Below, in pieces: positions 13,028-23,789 of a stretch of 64,000 nt of DNA. Each line of letters opens with the position of its first letter. The first letter of the stretch is position 1. Origin of the DNA: Ursus arctos (taxonomy: Eukaryota > Chordata > Mammalia > Carnivora > Ursidae); NCBI RefSeq assembly GCF_023065955.2, contig NW_026622963.1, forward strand, positions 7,075,001 through 7,139,000, in the 5' to 3' direction. A model generated the notes under the pieces. It searched no databases and was not told the DNA's origin. It saw only the letters and a list, made by a program, of their open reading frames with translations. Both the position numbers and the translations under genes were made by a program.

Positions 13028-13250
13028 CTGGATTGGAACCGTGCTGGCTTCACCACTTTCTAGTGGTGGGGGTTTTAGCAAGTTCCTTAACCTCTCTGAG
13101 CCTCAGGTTCCGTGTCTGTCAGATGAGGTCATAACAAGATCTCTTTCGCTGAGTTGTGAGGATAAGATGGAACAATGCCTATGTGGTGTCTCACACAGGA
13201 CTTGGCATACTGCGACCACTACTTAACCAGCCATGTTAGGGATCATTATT
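13028..13250 (+). mobile_element. MIR SINE
   Basis: Carries the MIR core order: CCACTTTCTAGTGGTGGG, AGCAAGTTCCTTAACCTCTC, TGAGCCTCAG, TGAGGATAAGATG, and a GGCATACTG-type end. Diverged from the consensus but complete in order. Confidence 0.85.
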
Positions 13251-13294
13251 ATTAATTCAGAAAGTCCCTCTGCATTTTAAGTGTGGCGAGGTCA

Positions 13295-13400
13295 TTGATG
13301 AACAGCATGACCCCAGGCAAATGTGTTCACTTTTCTGAGCTTCAGTTTTCTGCTGTGTAAACTGAGAGGAGTAGGGGACAGGTTCTTTCTAGGTGTGACA
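13295..13400 (+). mobile_element. MIR SINE fragment
   Basis: A second MIR core only 45 bp after the previous one: CATGACCCCAGGCAAATG, TCTGAGCTTCAGTTTTCTG, TGTAAACTGAGAGGAG. Confidence 0.7.
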
Positions 13401-13469
13401 TTCTATTTAGAGTAGAGATGCTAGATCAGTGGGGCAAGTATGGTTAGGGGAATCTTCTAGGAACAGGTG

Positions 13470-13985
13470 GACTGAGTCACATCTGGAAGGTCAAGTAGAA
13501 TTTGCTTGAGCAGAGAGTAGAACCTGAGGTATACCAGCCAAGGGGAATGGCGTGTGCAGAGCCATGGTGGTAGGAGAGCCATGGGGCATTTGGGGAAAGG
13601 GTGGAGTGGGGAGGGTGGGCATTTAGTTTTCATGGGAAACAAGTGTAGGGCTATGACAGGTCCTTAAGAGGGGTACCCCTCTCTTTCCCGAAGAAGGAAG
13701 TTTTTGGGGGTAATATAGCTTAAGCTGGATGAGTGAAGAGAAGGTAGGGAGCTGGAATCAGGGAAACCAGCCAGGAGACAGTCACCCTTCTGGCACAAGC
13801 TAATGAGGACCTGGACTGGGGTTGGGCAGGAGAAGTGAATGGGAAGAGAAGAGTCCAGCATGAATGAATGACACAGCCTGGTGGCAGAGCAGATAGAGGG
13901 AGTAAAGAGATTTCTTGAATGCTTGCTGCACTGACAGAAATGTGTCCTGTTCTGAAGAAAATTGGGTTGTGCTCTAGAAAGGTGT
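13470..13985 (-). mobile_element. Probable L2 remnant, antisense
   Basis: The phrases GGAATGGCGTGTGCAGAGCC and CATTTGGGGAAAGGGTGGAG resemble the antisense L2 3' body. The assignment rests on phrase similarity only. Confidence 0.45.
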
Positions 13986-14090
13986 ATCAATGGCTGTCAA
14001 CCCAGAAGAAGACCCGGCGTCTGCCAGCAGAGGGTTTGACCCTCCTCATTGGAAGCTAGTGGCCATGGGGAGAAGGCAACCACCAAGATC

Positions 14091-14952
14091 TGTTTCTACT
14101 CCCAACACTTCTGAAACCAAATGTGTGAGTTTTCCACATCAAGCAATTCTCCAGGTCTCTGTGGACACCAGCCATATGTCCTGCAATTTAATCCAGCTCT
14201 GCCACTAATTACCCAGAGTGAGTGTAGACCCTACAAGTTAGAGGCTGTCCTGCAAGCCTCCCCCCCCCCACCCCCCCCGCCGCCCCGGCCCAACTTCAGA
14301 CACCATTTACAAGTAGTGGGTTGCAGAGAAGTTACAGAAGTTACCTTCTGTCCAACTTGGCTCTGAGTAGGAGGTTGCTATGACCCCCTCCTCAGGTTTG
14401 ATACATTTGCTAGAATGGCTCATGGAACTCAGGAAAACAGTTTACTTACTGTTACCAGTTTATGATAAAAGATAGAACTCAGGAACAGTCAGATGGAAGA
14501 AAAGCATAGGGCCAAGTATGAGGGAAGGAGCTCAAGCTTCCAGGCCCTCCAAGGGCATGCCACCCTCCCAGCACCTGGGTGTGTTCGCCAATCCGGAAGA
14601 GTTCTTTTTTTATGGAGGTTTCATGACATAGGCACAAATGATTAAATTATTGGCTATTGGTGATTAACCCAGTTTCCAGCCCCTTCCCCTCCCCGGAGGT
14701 CAGGGGGGAGCTCCAGCTCCAACCCTCTAATCATGCTTTGGTCTTCCAAAGTCCCCATCCTGAAGTTATCTAGGGCCTACCAACAGTCAGTCATTAGCAT
14801 AAGCTCAGGTATGCTTGAAAGGGGATTGTTGTGAATAACAAAAGACCCTGCCTCTCATCCCATCTCTCAGGAAATCACAAAGGTTTTAGAAGCTCTGTGC
14901 CAGAAACTGAGGTCCAAAACCAATGTATTTCTGATTCTATCATGATATTACA
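14091..14952 (-). mobile_element. ERVL-type LTR, antisense, about 860 bp
   Basis: An old endogenous-retrovirus LTR. Recognisable phrases in + strand order are CCCAACACTTCTGAAACCAA, CTAGAATGGCTCATGGAACT, CAGTCAGATGGAAGAAAAGC, CTGAAGTTATCTAGGGCC and TCAGGAAATCACAAAGG. The end at 14952 (ATATTACA) would be the TGTAAT start of the LTR on the - strand. I place it in the ERVL class (MER21/MLT2-like) without a firm family name. The other limit is approximate. No internal retroviral genes were recognised. Confidence 0.65.
14260..14291 (-). other. C-rich tract, G-quadruplex candidate on the - strand
   Basis: C9, A, C8 and then C4 and C3 runs separated by one or two bases give at least four G-tracts of three or more on the - strand. 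It lies inside the antisense LTR. Confidence 0.6.
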
Positions 14953-15369
14953 GCGGGAATAGAAGGAGAGGTCGACAGGCAGCGCGCGTGTCCAGCACCA
15001 GGGCAGAGCTACCCAGTTCTGCACAAACGCCACGGGACTGATATGAGCATGCCAGGAAATTGGGCAGATTAGGGGCTTAGGCTTCGAAATCCACAACAGA
15101 AACAGAAGCTACTTTCTGGAGCCGCTGGAGTGAGGCAGGAAAACGGACTTCTGTTAGCTAGCTGTCTGAGGGGAGACCCACAGTCCTTGGGGAACCAAGG
15201 GCTGCAAGCAGGATAGAGCCCGCCAGGTAGGTAACTTGGCTTCCAGTAGGTGACTTTGGAGTGAGTGGTGTCCCAGCTATAATCCACTGGCAGCACAGCA
15301 GTGGGAACCTCTGTTTGGAAGAGGTTTGGGCTCCAGCACAGAGTGGGAGGGTGGAACACCAGTGCCTCG

Positions 15370-15540
15370 GAGTTCCACAGCCCCGGGCTCAAAGCTGAGC
15401 TCTACCGCCTTTCACCTTTGCCTCGGGAGCCAGTCACTAAGCTTGCGTGGCCCTGGGTGTCCTCATCCTCCATAGGTGAGGATTAGCTGGGTTAGTATCT
15501 GTGTGAAGGGTCTGGCATACAGTAGGTGCTCAATAAACAG
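15370..15540 (+). mobile_element. MIR SINE remnant
   Basis: Phrases in MIR order include CTGAGCTCTACCGCCTTTCAC, CCAGTCACTAAGCTTGC, GTGTCCTCATCCTCCATAG, and the end GGCATACAGTAGGTGCTC. Confidence 0.7.
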
Positions 15541-15549
15541 TAGACATAA

Positions 15550-15865
15550 AAATTCTAAAAGGTGGGAAGAGGTTAGGCAGCCAAATCCAGATGCAGATGC
15601 TAAGGAAAGAGAAGCTCCTTTTCCTGCCCCTCCTGCACAGCGTGGGCTGCACCTGACAGCTCAGCAGGGAACTTCCTCCTTGCGAGGCCTCCTGAGGGTT
15701 GCAGTCTTGACGGGTTGGCTTGCATGCCTGGAACTGGACCATTTATTTAGTTGGCCATGCATCATTTTCTTATGGCAGCTTTGGCAATTCATTCCGAGGG
15801 TGTCAGGTAGTGGTCTGCTTATGGCCAGGTCTCCTTTCTCCATCCTGGTTCAACAGCTTCAGTTA
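15550..15865. other. Unique intronic sequence, no recognised element
   Basis: I see no repeat or coding similarity in this short interval. Confidence 0.4.
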
Positions 15866-15868
15866 GAA

Positions 15869-16061
15869 CAGTGGTTCTCAAAGTAGGGTTCCTGGACCAG
15901 CATCAGTGCCGTCGCCTGGGAACTTGTCAGAAATGCACATTCAGGGGGCTCCACCCCAGACCTGATAAATCAGAAACTGTAAGCGTGGAGTCAGTCCATC
16001 AATCTGCACTCTGACAAGACCTCCAGGTGACTCTGAATACACTAGCATTTGAGAACCACTG
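15869..16061. mobile_element. hAT-Charlie MITE (MER5/MER58-like)
   Basis: Bounded by the 14-bp terminal inverted repeats CAGTGGTTCTCAAA (15869-15882) and TTTGAGAACCACTG (16048-16061). The internal phrases GCCTGGGAACTTGTCAGAAA, CACCCCAGACC and CCTCCAGGTGACTCTGA are typical of this group. The element is near full length and non-autonomous. An 8-bp target duplication is not evident, as expected for its age. Confidence 0.9.
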
Positions 16062-16069
16062 CCTTGCAG

Positions 16070-17790
16070 ATTAGAACTACGTTTAAGTGTGAGCGATGAC
16101 GCTAAGAGGAATTTACCACCTGTGGAACATCGAGCCAGTAATTTTTCAGCATTTCCAAAAGACATTTCTGTTCACTGTAAACAATCTAGATCTCTAAGCC
16201 TGTTAAGACTGTCGGTGAAATAAGATTGAGTGGGGCACTGCATGTGACCTTCTAAAATTTAAATTACATAGGAGTCACAAGTGTGGGATTGAAGGTTAGG
16301 GACGTTAGCGGTTGATACGCTGCATGTTTTTGCATTTGAGTTTTAATAACAGAATGCGCCCCAAACAATTTCCTTTCTAGAACGGGAAAAGCTAAGAATT
16401 AGACAGTCTCGTCCCTCTTCTCTTCTGATTTTTTTCAGAACAGTTTTCTAATTCCAGAGAAGAGTCTGGGCTCTTAGAGGCATGCTCCTCATCTTATTTT
16501 CCATAACTTTGTCCTGGAAAATGCAATCTGGGGGGAAGGCAGTTTAAAGAGTAATCATCCGCGTCTAGTCCAGAATGCGGAGTTCAAGGGCAGGCAGATC
16601 CTTTGTCATAAACGGGAGGAATACTCCCTCGATAATGCAGGCAGGGGTCAAGCCTGGCTTGGCTGGTCCCCTGGATTATTCACCCCCCAGCCAGTGCTGC
16701 AAACTGCCCCCCTTGCTCCAGCTTTGGGCCAAACCCTTTTCGTTTATGTAAACCCTGCCCATACACTGAAGACATTGCTCCACGTGTTTCTAATTCATTT
16801 ACACTTCACTCATCAGCATGTGTTGGGTAAGCACCCTGCCACGTCGGAGTTTTATGAGCTGCATTTACGAGGCTGCTTTTCTTGCACAGGGATATCATAT
16901 ATTCCACCAAAAAAGAAAAAAGAAAAAGAAAAAAAAACAAAAAACGAACTTGAGCCTGGGAAGTGAAGGTTTCGGTGCTAAACTTGGAGTGAACTTGTGA
17001 AGTTTGAATGGAGCCGAAACTAACCACAGATGTCACCCATTCTCTAAGAATAGCCTTGTGTATTTATGCCCAGGATAGCTCCGCTTTTCTTACCTGAAAT
17101 TTTCTCCCTTCTCACACGAGGACGGGAGAATGTGCGGTTTGGGCAAGGTGTGAACCTTGTTTCCTGCCACTCTTGCTTCCTAGCTAGCGCAAACCTCAGA
17201 AGTTAGCAAAGCTAGCTAAGGTCCAGAGTCTCGACACTACTGCAGTGTTTTGCTTTCCTAGAGAGCAGCATTTTGTTTTGCTGTCCCACTGATGCAAAAT
17301 TCTTGAAAAGATAGCGGGGAGTTTGACAGTTTTGTGTTAATTTTGAACAGAGATGGGAGGGAGCCTACCATTGACGGAAATTGCAGAAGGATTCCGTTTC
17401 TGGGAACTCGAATTGTTGAACCTGAGTTTTTGCCATTCTTTTTAAAATTAACTTTCATCATTTGATCCAAGTTATGCAGACATATATTTTACAGAAACAA
17501 ATAGTTCCACAAACTTTACCCTGCCCCCAGTATTTCTTACTCCCCCACTATTTTAGCTGTTCTTTTGATGTACTTTCATATCTGTAAATACTGCTTATGT
17601 TGTTGCTTCTGAATTTTTCAGTTTCACATGTGTTCTGTTGAAGATGAGGATGGAGCCCACTTTCATCATCCTCTCCTTCCACCTCTCCACACGTGCACAC
17701 TTCCCATCCCATACTCTCTCAGTGTAATTATGTTGTAGTTTTGGTTAGATCAGTAACCACTGTTTACACTGTGGATGTGTGTGGGCTCTC
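16070..17790. other. Unique intronic sequence
   Basis: Nothing is recognised except an A-rich run at 16907-16943 (AAAAAAG units). No repeat family or conserved coding segment was identified. Confidence 0.4.
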
Positions 17791-17814
17791 ACAGCTGAGC
17801 CATATGGTACTAGC

Positions 17815-18205
17815 TTAGTTCAGGTCTCCAGGATGCTGAGCCTGAGGCAGAGATTCGTGCCCGGTGTTTACCGGAGACTCATCCCGGAACAATGCCTGGG
17901 GGGGGGCGGGGAGATGCAAAGTGGGACAGCTCTGAGCTGGACTAGCTTGCAGAGTTCCCCAAAATTGAGACCCACTCAATCTTTGTGCAACCACATGGAC
18001 CAGTCATTGGACTCTCCCTGGGGAGGAGGCTTAACCTGGCATGAGTCAGCTCCCTTAGGCTGAGGGCAAGTTCCAGAAAGACACAGTTATGAGCTACCAG
18101 CAGGTGCACTCCCAGCTGCCAGGGGAGTTCTGACCTGGACTGGGTGGTGCTAGTGGGTAATCTGGGCTTCACATTGTAGCATCCATTCCAGGTGCTGTGA
18201 TTACT
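17815..18205. repeat. Unclassified ancient interspersed repeat (tentative)
   Basis: The phrases GATGCTGAGCCTGAGGCAGA, GGGACAGCTCTGAGCTGGAC and CACATGGACCAGTCATTGG are familiar from old dispersed mammalian repeats, but I cannot name the family. It includes a G7 run at about 17899-17907. Confidence 0.3.
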
Positions 18206-18418
18206 TATCTCTCCCTGCAATCCTAATTTTCTTTGTTGTTAATAAATAGCTTTTTCCTTTTAGTTTGTCTGCTTTTCTGTGTACTTCACGCTAAGGCAAC
18301 CTCAAGCACTTCTAAATTGTGTAAATATTCTATAGATAACTGGATATCTCAATATACTAAAATATCAGAATCTTAAATTTGATTGGATATTTTACCCATT
18401 TCAGCTTCTCCTTGACAC

Positions 18419-18538
18419 CCCCCCCCCCTTTTTAAAGTAGCATGGAGCCTAACCTAGGGCCTGAACTCACAGCCCTGAGATTAAGACCTGAGCTGAGATC
18501 AAGAGTCAGACACTTAGGTGACCATGAGCCAGTGCCCC
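18419..18538 (-). mobile_element. Older, diverged CAN-SINE
   Basis: An antisense tRNA-Lys SINE head (CTGAGCTGAGATCAAGAGTC, ending CCAGTGCCCC) with a 10-bp duplication TCTCCTTGAC at 18407-18416 and 18539-18548. It is shorter and more diverged than the other copies. Confidence 0.85.
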
Positions 18539-18759
18539 TCTCCTTGACCCTTCCAGCCTGCTCTAATCCTAGCCTAGTGCACATTTGTCTTGTCAGGGTC
18601 CCCTTTCACCCTAGTCCTGTGATTCCCTCTTGCTTCTCCCTTGGGTTAGATCTATTTCCTGGATCCCACACCTTCTCCTTTTTTAGTCTGTTCTTTCATT
18701 GTGGTAGAATACGTTCTCTAGGAAGTGTGCATGAGAGGGAAATTGTGCAAAGAACTGAA

Positions 18760-19560
18760 TTTCTGAAAATGCCTTTATTTTTTCTCAAAGGTTGATAATT
18801 TGACTTGATATAGAATTCTAGTGATTGATAGAAAATTCTAGAAATGACTTTCATTCAAAAATCACAAGCCATTTGCTCACTTATCTTCTCGCTTTCAAAG
18901 TTGTTGAGAAATCCAACACCATTTTATTTGTTTCCTCTTTGGTAGCCTCTTTTACCTTTTCTTTGTCCCAAGTGTCTTAAAATTTCACAGCCACGTGCCT
19001 CGGTGTTATTCATTATCATCCATGCATTGGGAGACACTTCTTATGTTCCTGCAGGTCTTGTGGAGTATGCCAAGAATGCAAGGCCTTGCCCACCCCCAAA
19101 CCAGGTCATTTCTCAAGGGCGTGTTTGCCGTGAGCAACCTTGAAGGATGAGCTACATCTCCACCCAGGGCAAAGAGCAGGGCTCCTTAATGCTTCTCCAG
19201 AAATGCAGCAGGTTCCTCAAGCAAAGTGTCCCTCCACTGCGTGTGCAGTATCCATCCGGGCCCTTGTGCATCGCCTCTGTGAGACTTGGGGGCAAGGGGA
19301 ATGGTATAAACACGCTGATGGGTATGCTGCTGGCTCTTCCAAGAGCAATGAAGTCCGTTATCTCTGACTCAGGGGTCTCGTATCCTCCATCTGTAACCAC
19401 GAAACAGTCAGGCTAACTTATTAATTATAAGTAGGATAGAATCAAATCTTACCCCTAACACCACTGTCCTGGGCACTTGGTGGAGTCCTTCAATCTGGAA
19501 ACAGAAATTTTCTTGAGTTATTTATTTGATGATTTCCTGGAGATCTAGGAAGCTAACTGC
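18760..19560 (-). mobile_element. Ancient LINE fragment, antisense, split by an insertion (tentative)
   Basis: The left part (CTTTGTCCCAAGTGTCTTAAAATTTCACA in two overlapping phrases, 18960-19030) and the right part (GGGCACTTGGTGGAGTCC, 19470-19490, then ATTTTCTTGAGTTATTTATTTG) are adjacent pieces of one familiar dispersed LINE sequence. They are separated here by about 425 bp. The family is uncertain. Confidence 0.45.
19039..19463 (+). mobile_element. Candidate LTR inserted in an older LINE
   Basis: The sequence separating the two LINE parts has LTR-like order on the + strand: GGTATAAACA (TATA-like), CCAAGAGCAATGAAGTCC (degenerate polyadenylation signal), then TCTCTGACTCAGGGGTCTCG and a CAGTCAGG end. 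This suggests a U3-R-U5 arrangement. The boundaries and family are not certain, and no internal retroviral sequence was seen. Confidence 0.35.
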
Positions 19561-20674
19561 TGCTGTTTCTTCTTCTTTTTTTTTAAATAATAGCTTTATC
19601 GATATAGAATTCATATACCATAAAAGCCACCGAGTTAAATACTACAGTTTAGTGTTTATTGGTGTATTTAGAGAATTGTGCGACCATTACCACTGAATAA
19701 TTTCAGTATGGACCCCAAGAAGAAAGTCCATACCCATTAGCATTCTCTCTCCATTCTCTCCTCTGGGAATTGCTAATCTACTTTCTACCTCTATAGATTT
19801 GCCTATTCCGAACATTTCGTATAAATGTAATTAGACAATAGGTGACTTTTTGTGACTGGCTTTGTTCCTTTAGTGCAACGTTTTCAAGACTCACCATGTC
19901 GTAGTATGTATCAGTTCTTCTTTCCTTTCTGTTGTCCAATAATATTCCACGTATGATAGACCACATTTTTTTATTTGTTCATCAGTTGAGGGACATTTAC
20001 ATTGATTCCACTTCTTAGCTATTGTGAATAATGCTGTTATGAATATTCATGTACAAGTTTTTTGAAGTACGATTTCATTTCTCATAGGTGTATACCTGGA
20101 AGTGGAATTGCTGGGTCATATGGTAGCACTGTGTTTAACATCCTGAGAAACTGCCAAATGTATTCTGAAGAAACTCTTTCATTTTACAGTCCTATCAGCA
20201 TTGTACAAAGGTTCTGACTTCTCTACATCTCCTCTTATTGTCTTTTTAATTTAAGCCATCCTGGTATGTGTGAAGTGCTATCTCATCATGATTTTGACTT
20301 ATGTTTCCTTAATGACCAATGATATTGAGCATCTTTTCATGTGCTTATTAGCCATTTATATATCTCCCTTGGAGAGATGTCTATTCAAATTCTTTGCCCA
20401 TTTTTTTTTATTGAATTGTCTTTTCACTATTGAGTTACAAAAGTTCTTTATAGAGTCTAGATACAAGTGCCTTATCTGATATATGATTTGTAAAAATTTT
20501 GTTCCAGTCCTTGCATTATCATTTTATTTTCTCAATGGAGTTCTGTGATGAAGCCCAGTTTATCTATTTTTTTTCTCTTTTTCTTGTGCTTTTGATATCA
20601 TATTATCTAAGAAACCATTGATGAATCCACTATCATGAAGACTTATGCCTATGTTTCTTCTAAGAATTTTTTAG

Positions 20675-20876
20675 TTTTTTTTTTTTTTTCAAGATTTTAT
20701 TTATTTGACAGAGAGAGAGAGACAGCCAGCGAGAGAGGGAACACAAGCAGGGGGAGTGGGAGAGGAAGAAGCAGGCTCCCAGTGGAGGAGCCTGATGTGG
20801 GGCTTGATCCCAGGACCCTGGGATCACACACTGAGCCCAAGGCAGATGCTTAACGACTGAGCCACCCAAGCGCCCC
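20675..20876 (-). mobile_element. CAN-SINE (young type) nested in L1
   Basis: A full antisense SINEC copy with a purine-rich body (CAGCCAGCGAGAGAGGGAAC) and head complement ending CCACCCAAGCGCCCC. The flanking duplication AGAATTTTTTAG is at 20663-20674 and 20877-20888. It postdates the surrounding L1. Confidence 0.96.
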
Positions 20877-21749
20877 AGAATTTTTTAGTTTTAGCTCTTA
20901 CATTTAGGTTGATGTTCCCTTTTGAGTTAATTTTTACATATGGTGTGAGGTAGGGGTCCACCTTTATTCTTTTGCATGTAGATATGCAAACTTGTCCCAA
21001 CACTATTTATTGCAAAGACTGTTCTTCTCCCTTTGAATTGTCTTGGCACTCTTGTCAATGACCAATTGACCATATATATAAAGGTTCATTCCTGGAGTCT
21101 AATTCTGTTCCATCAATCTATATGCCAGGCCTTATGATATCAAACTGTCTTCATTGCTGTACTTTTGTAGTAAGTTTCAAAATCAGAAAGTATGAGTCCT
21201 CCAACTTTTCCCTTGCCAAGGTTATTTTGGCTATTGGTTTCTTGAATTTCCATATCAGTTTTAGGAACAGCTTGTCAATTTCTGCAAAAAAGACAGCTGG
21301 TATGTTGATTGGTATTGTGTTGAATCTGTAGATCAATTTGGGGAGTATTGCCATCTTAATAATATTAAGTCTTTTGATTTATGAACATGGGATGTCTTTC
21401 CATTTATTTAGGTCTTTCTTTCTTTCAAAAATATTTTGTAGTTTTCAGTGTATAAGTCTTTGTGGTTTTCAGTATAAATCTTAAACTTCTTGTGTTAAAT
21501 TTATTCCTAAATATTTCATTCTTTTTGATGCTATTGTAAATGGAATTGTTTTCTTAATTTCATTTCATATTGTTTATTGAAATATAACTGATTTTTGCAT
21601 ATTGATCTTATATCCTGTAACCTTGATGAAATTTTTTATTAGTTCAAATAGTTTTTTGGTGCATTTAAAAATTTTTCTATATACAAGATCAGGTCATCTG
21701 TGAATACAGATAGTTTTACTTATCCTTTTCAATCTGGATGCTTTTTTCC

Positions 21750-21777
21750 TTTTTTTTTTTTTTTTTTTTTTTTTTTT
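21750..21777. repeat. T28 homopolymer inside the antisense L1
   Basis: A run of 28 T is located where the L1 sequence (- strand) reads AATTAGACAAAA. It appears to be an expanded A-rich part of ORF2 rather than a tail. Confidence 0.9.
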
Positions 21778-22799
21778 GTCTAATTGCCCTGGTTAGAAGT
21801 CCTTTTTATTTCTGTATAGTCAGTGGCAATGTTCCCTCTTTATTCCTGATTTTAGTATTATGAGCCTTCTCTCTTTCATTCTTGGTCAGTCTATCTAAAA
21901 GTTTGTCGGTTTTGCTTATCTTTTCAAAAAACCAGCCCTGAGTTTCATTGATTTTCTCTATCGTCTGTACCTTCTTTGTATAATTTATTTCCATTCTAGG
22001 TTTCTTCCTTCTGTTGGCTTTGGGTTTAGTTTGTTCTTTTTCTAGTACTTAACATGGGAGATTAGGTTATTGATTTGAGGTCTTCTTTTTAACACAGGTA
22101 TTTATAGCTATAAATTTTCCTCTAAGCACTGCTACAGCTGTATCCCATAACTTTTGATGTGTTGTCTTTTTATTTTTGTTTACCTCAAAGTTTTTTCTTA
22201 TTTTCCTTCTGGTTTTTTTTCTTGATCAGTTATTTAGATGTATGTTAATTTCCACATATTTTTTTAAATCTCCAAATTTCTTTCTGCTTTTGATTCCTGG
22301 TTTCATTCCATTGTGGTGAGTGAACATACTTTGTATGATTTCAGTCCTTGTAAATTTATTAAGGCTTGTTTTATGACCTAACATGTGTTCCCTCCTGGAG
22401 AATGTTTCATGTACACTTGAGAAAAATGAGCGTTCTGCTGTTGTAGGGTGGAATGTTCTATAGACAACTATTAGGTCTAGTTGGTATATAAGGCTGTTCA
22501 AGTCTTCTGTTTCCTTGCTGATCTTCTGTCTAGTTGCTTTGTTCATTATTGAAAGCGTGGTATCAACATTTCAAACTGTTATTGTTGAATTGCCTATTTC
22601 TCCTTTCAGTTCTTCCAGTTTTTGCTTCATGTATTTTGGGACTCTGTTGTTGTCTTCCTAATGGAGTGACTCTTTTGTCATCATAAAATGCTATCATTTG
22701 TCTCCAGTAACAAGTTTTATCTTAAAGTCTATGTGGTGTGATATTAGTATAACCACTCCAGCTATCTTTTGACAGTATTCTCATTGCTCTTATGAAGGA

Positions 22800-23085
22800 G
22801 TCGATTTTCAAAGGCTTTGAGCTAACCATTCTGGAGAGTGGAATCTCTGACTACTTCTTAACCACACTTACAGATGATTTTTCCGTTTTTAGGGCTGCTT
22901 TCTGCCCTGTTTCCAAAGTTATCTCTTGAAGATGCAACAATATTAGGTGACTTGGTTGCTTCAGTTCCTGCTTAGACTCAGTTTTCTTGGGTCTGCTTTG
23001 TCATTTCCATGGGTCCTTTTGCTTCCTACCTTCCAAATTTTGTAAGTGTTATCTCCTTTTCTATTTTCTTTGTCCTTTATCACTT
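22800..23085. other. Intronic sequence, unclassified
   Basis: No element was recognised between the L1 and the next SINE. It may include the further 5' part of the same L1. Confidence 0.3.
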
Positions 23086-23104
23086 AAAAAATGTCTTTAC
23101 TCTT

Positions 23105-23292
23105 GGGGTGCCTGGGTGGCTCCATCAGTTCAGCATCTGCCTTCAGCTCAGATCATGATCTCAGGGTCCTGGGATTGAGCCCTGCATGGCTCAGCCCTCC
23201 CCCTGCTCAGCGGGGAACCTGCTTCTCCCTCTCCCTCTGCCCCTCCCCCCGCTCGTGTTCCCTCTCTTGTTCTCAGATAAAGTCTTTCTTTA
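23105..23292 (+). mobile_element. CAN-SINE, sense orientation
   Basis: Begins GGGGTGCCTGGGTGGCTCC and ends in a T/A-rich tail. A perfect 19-bp duplication, AAAAAATGTCTTTACTCTT, lies at 23086-23104 and 23293-23311, one of the clearest insertion footprints in the window. Confidence 0.97.
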
Positions 23293-23613
23293 AAAAAATG
23301 TCTTTACTCTTGTATCAGTGGGTTTTCCAAGGGAACACAGTTCAGTGAGTGACCTGTATTTGAGGGCAGCTTTCTCTGTTAGCTGCTTTCTTCTAAGTCA
23401 CCTGAATTTTCTTGTGTAATCTGCAGCACTTTTTTTTTAACAATAAGAGGGCTTTTTTTACCATCAGGGATCCAGATAACCGGCAGTATTCTTAATGTGA
23501 TTACAGATAGTGCTTACATTACCTTTGAAATTTAGGTGTGGAATTTGAACATCTTGGATTCAAAGTAAGAATAGTCAACTGCCTCCAAGCCTTTCACTAC
23601 TTGATTTTCCTTA

Positions 23614-23778
23614 GAGCTGTGGCTCCAAACTTGACTGCCCCAGAGTCACCCTGAGGTCTTGTTAAAATACAGCCTGCCAGGGTTTCTCCTGTAGGAGTTG
23701 GAGGTGAGGCCCCAGGATTTGCATTTCCAACAAGTTTCCAGGTGATGCTGTGCTTCTGGTCCCGGGACACACTGAGAA
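23614..23778. mobile_element. hAT-Charlie MITE remnant (MER5-like)
   Basis: Internal phrases GAGGTCTTGTTAAAATACAG, GAGGCCCCAGGATTTGCATT and CCAGGTGATGCTGTGCTTCT are those of the MER5 group. The terminal repeats have decayed (GTGGCTCCAAAC at the left). Confidence 0.8.
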
Positions 23779-23789
23779 TCTCCCCTTCC

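Larger units (their letters stand above)
19575..22790 (-). mobile_element. Antisense L1, internally deleted, with nested SINE
   Basis: Reading the - strand, a 5'-truncated L1 runs from about 22790 to a tail near 19575. ORF2 endonuclease-region residues are recoverable at 22546-22226 (for example MLGHKTSLNKF). Next comes the segment with INETQGWFFEKI (21994-21806), then the region after the reverse-transcriptase core (AEIDKLFLKLIWKFKKP at 21354-21151), and then the 3' UTR. Most of the reverse-transcriptase core is missing, and there are many stops. A CAN-SINE interrupts it at 20675-20876. It cannot encode a functional protein. Confidence 0.92.
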
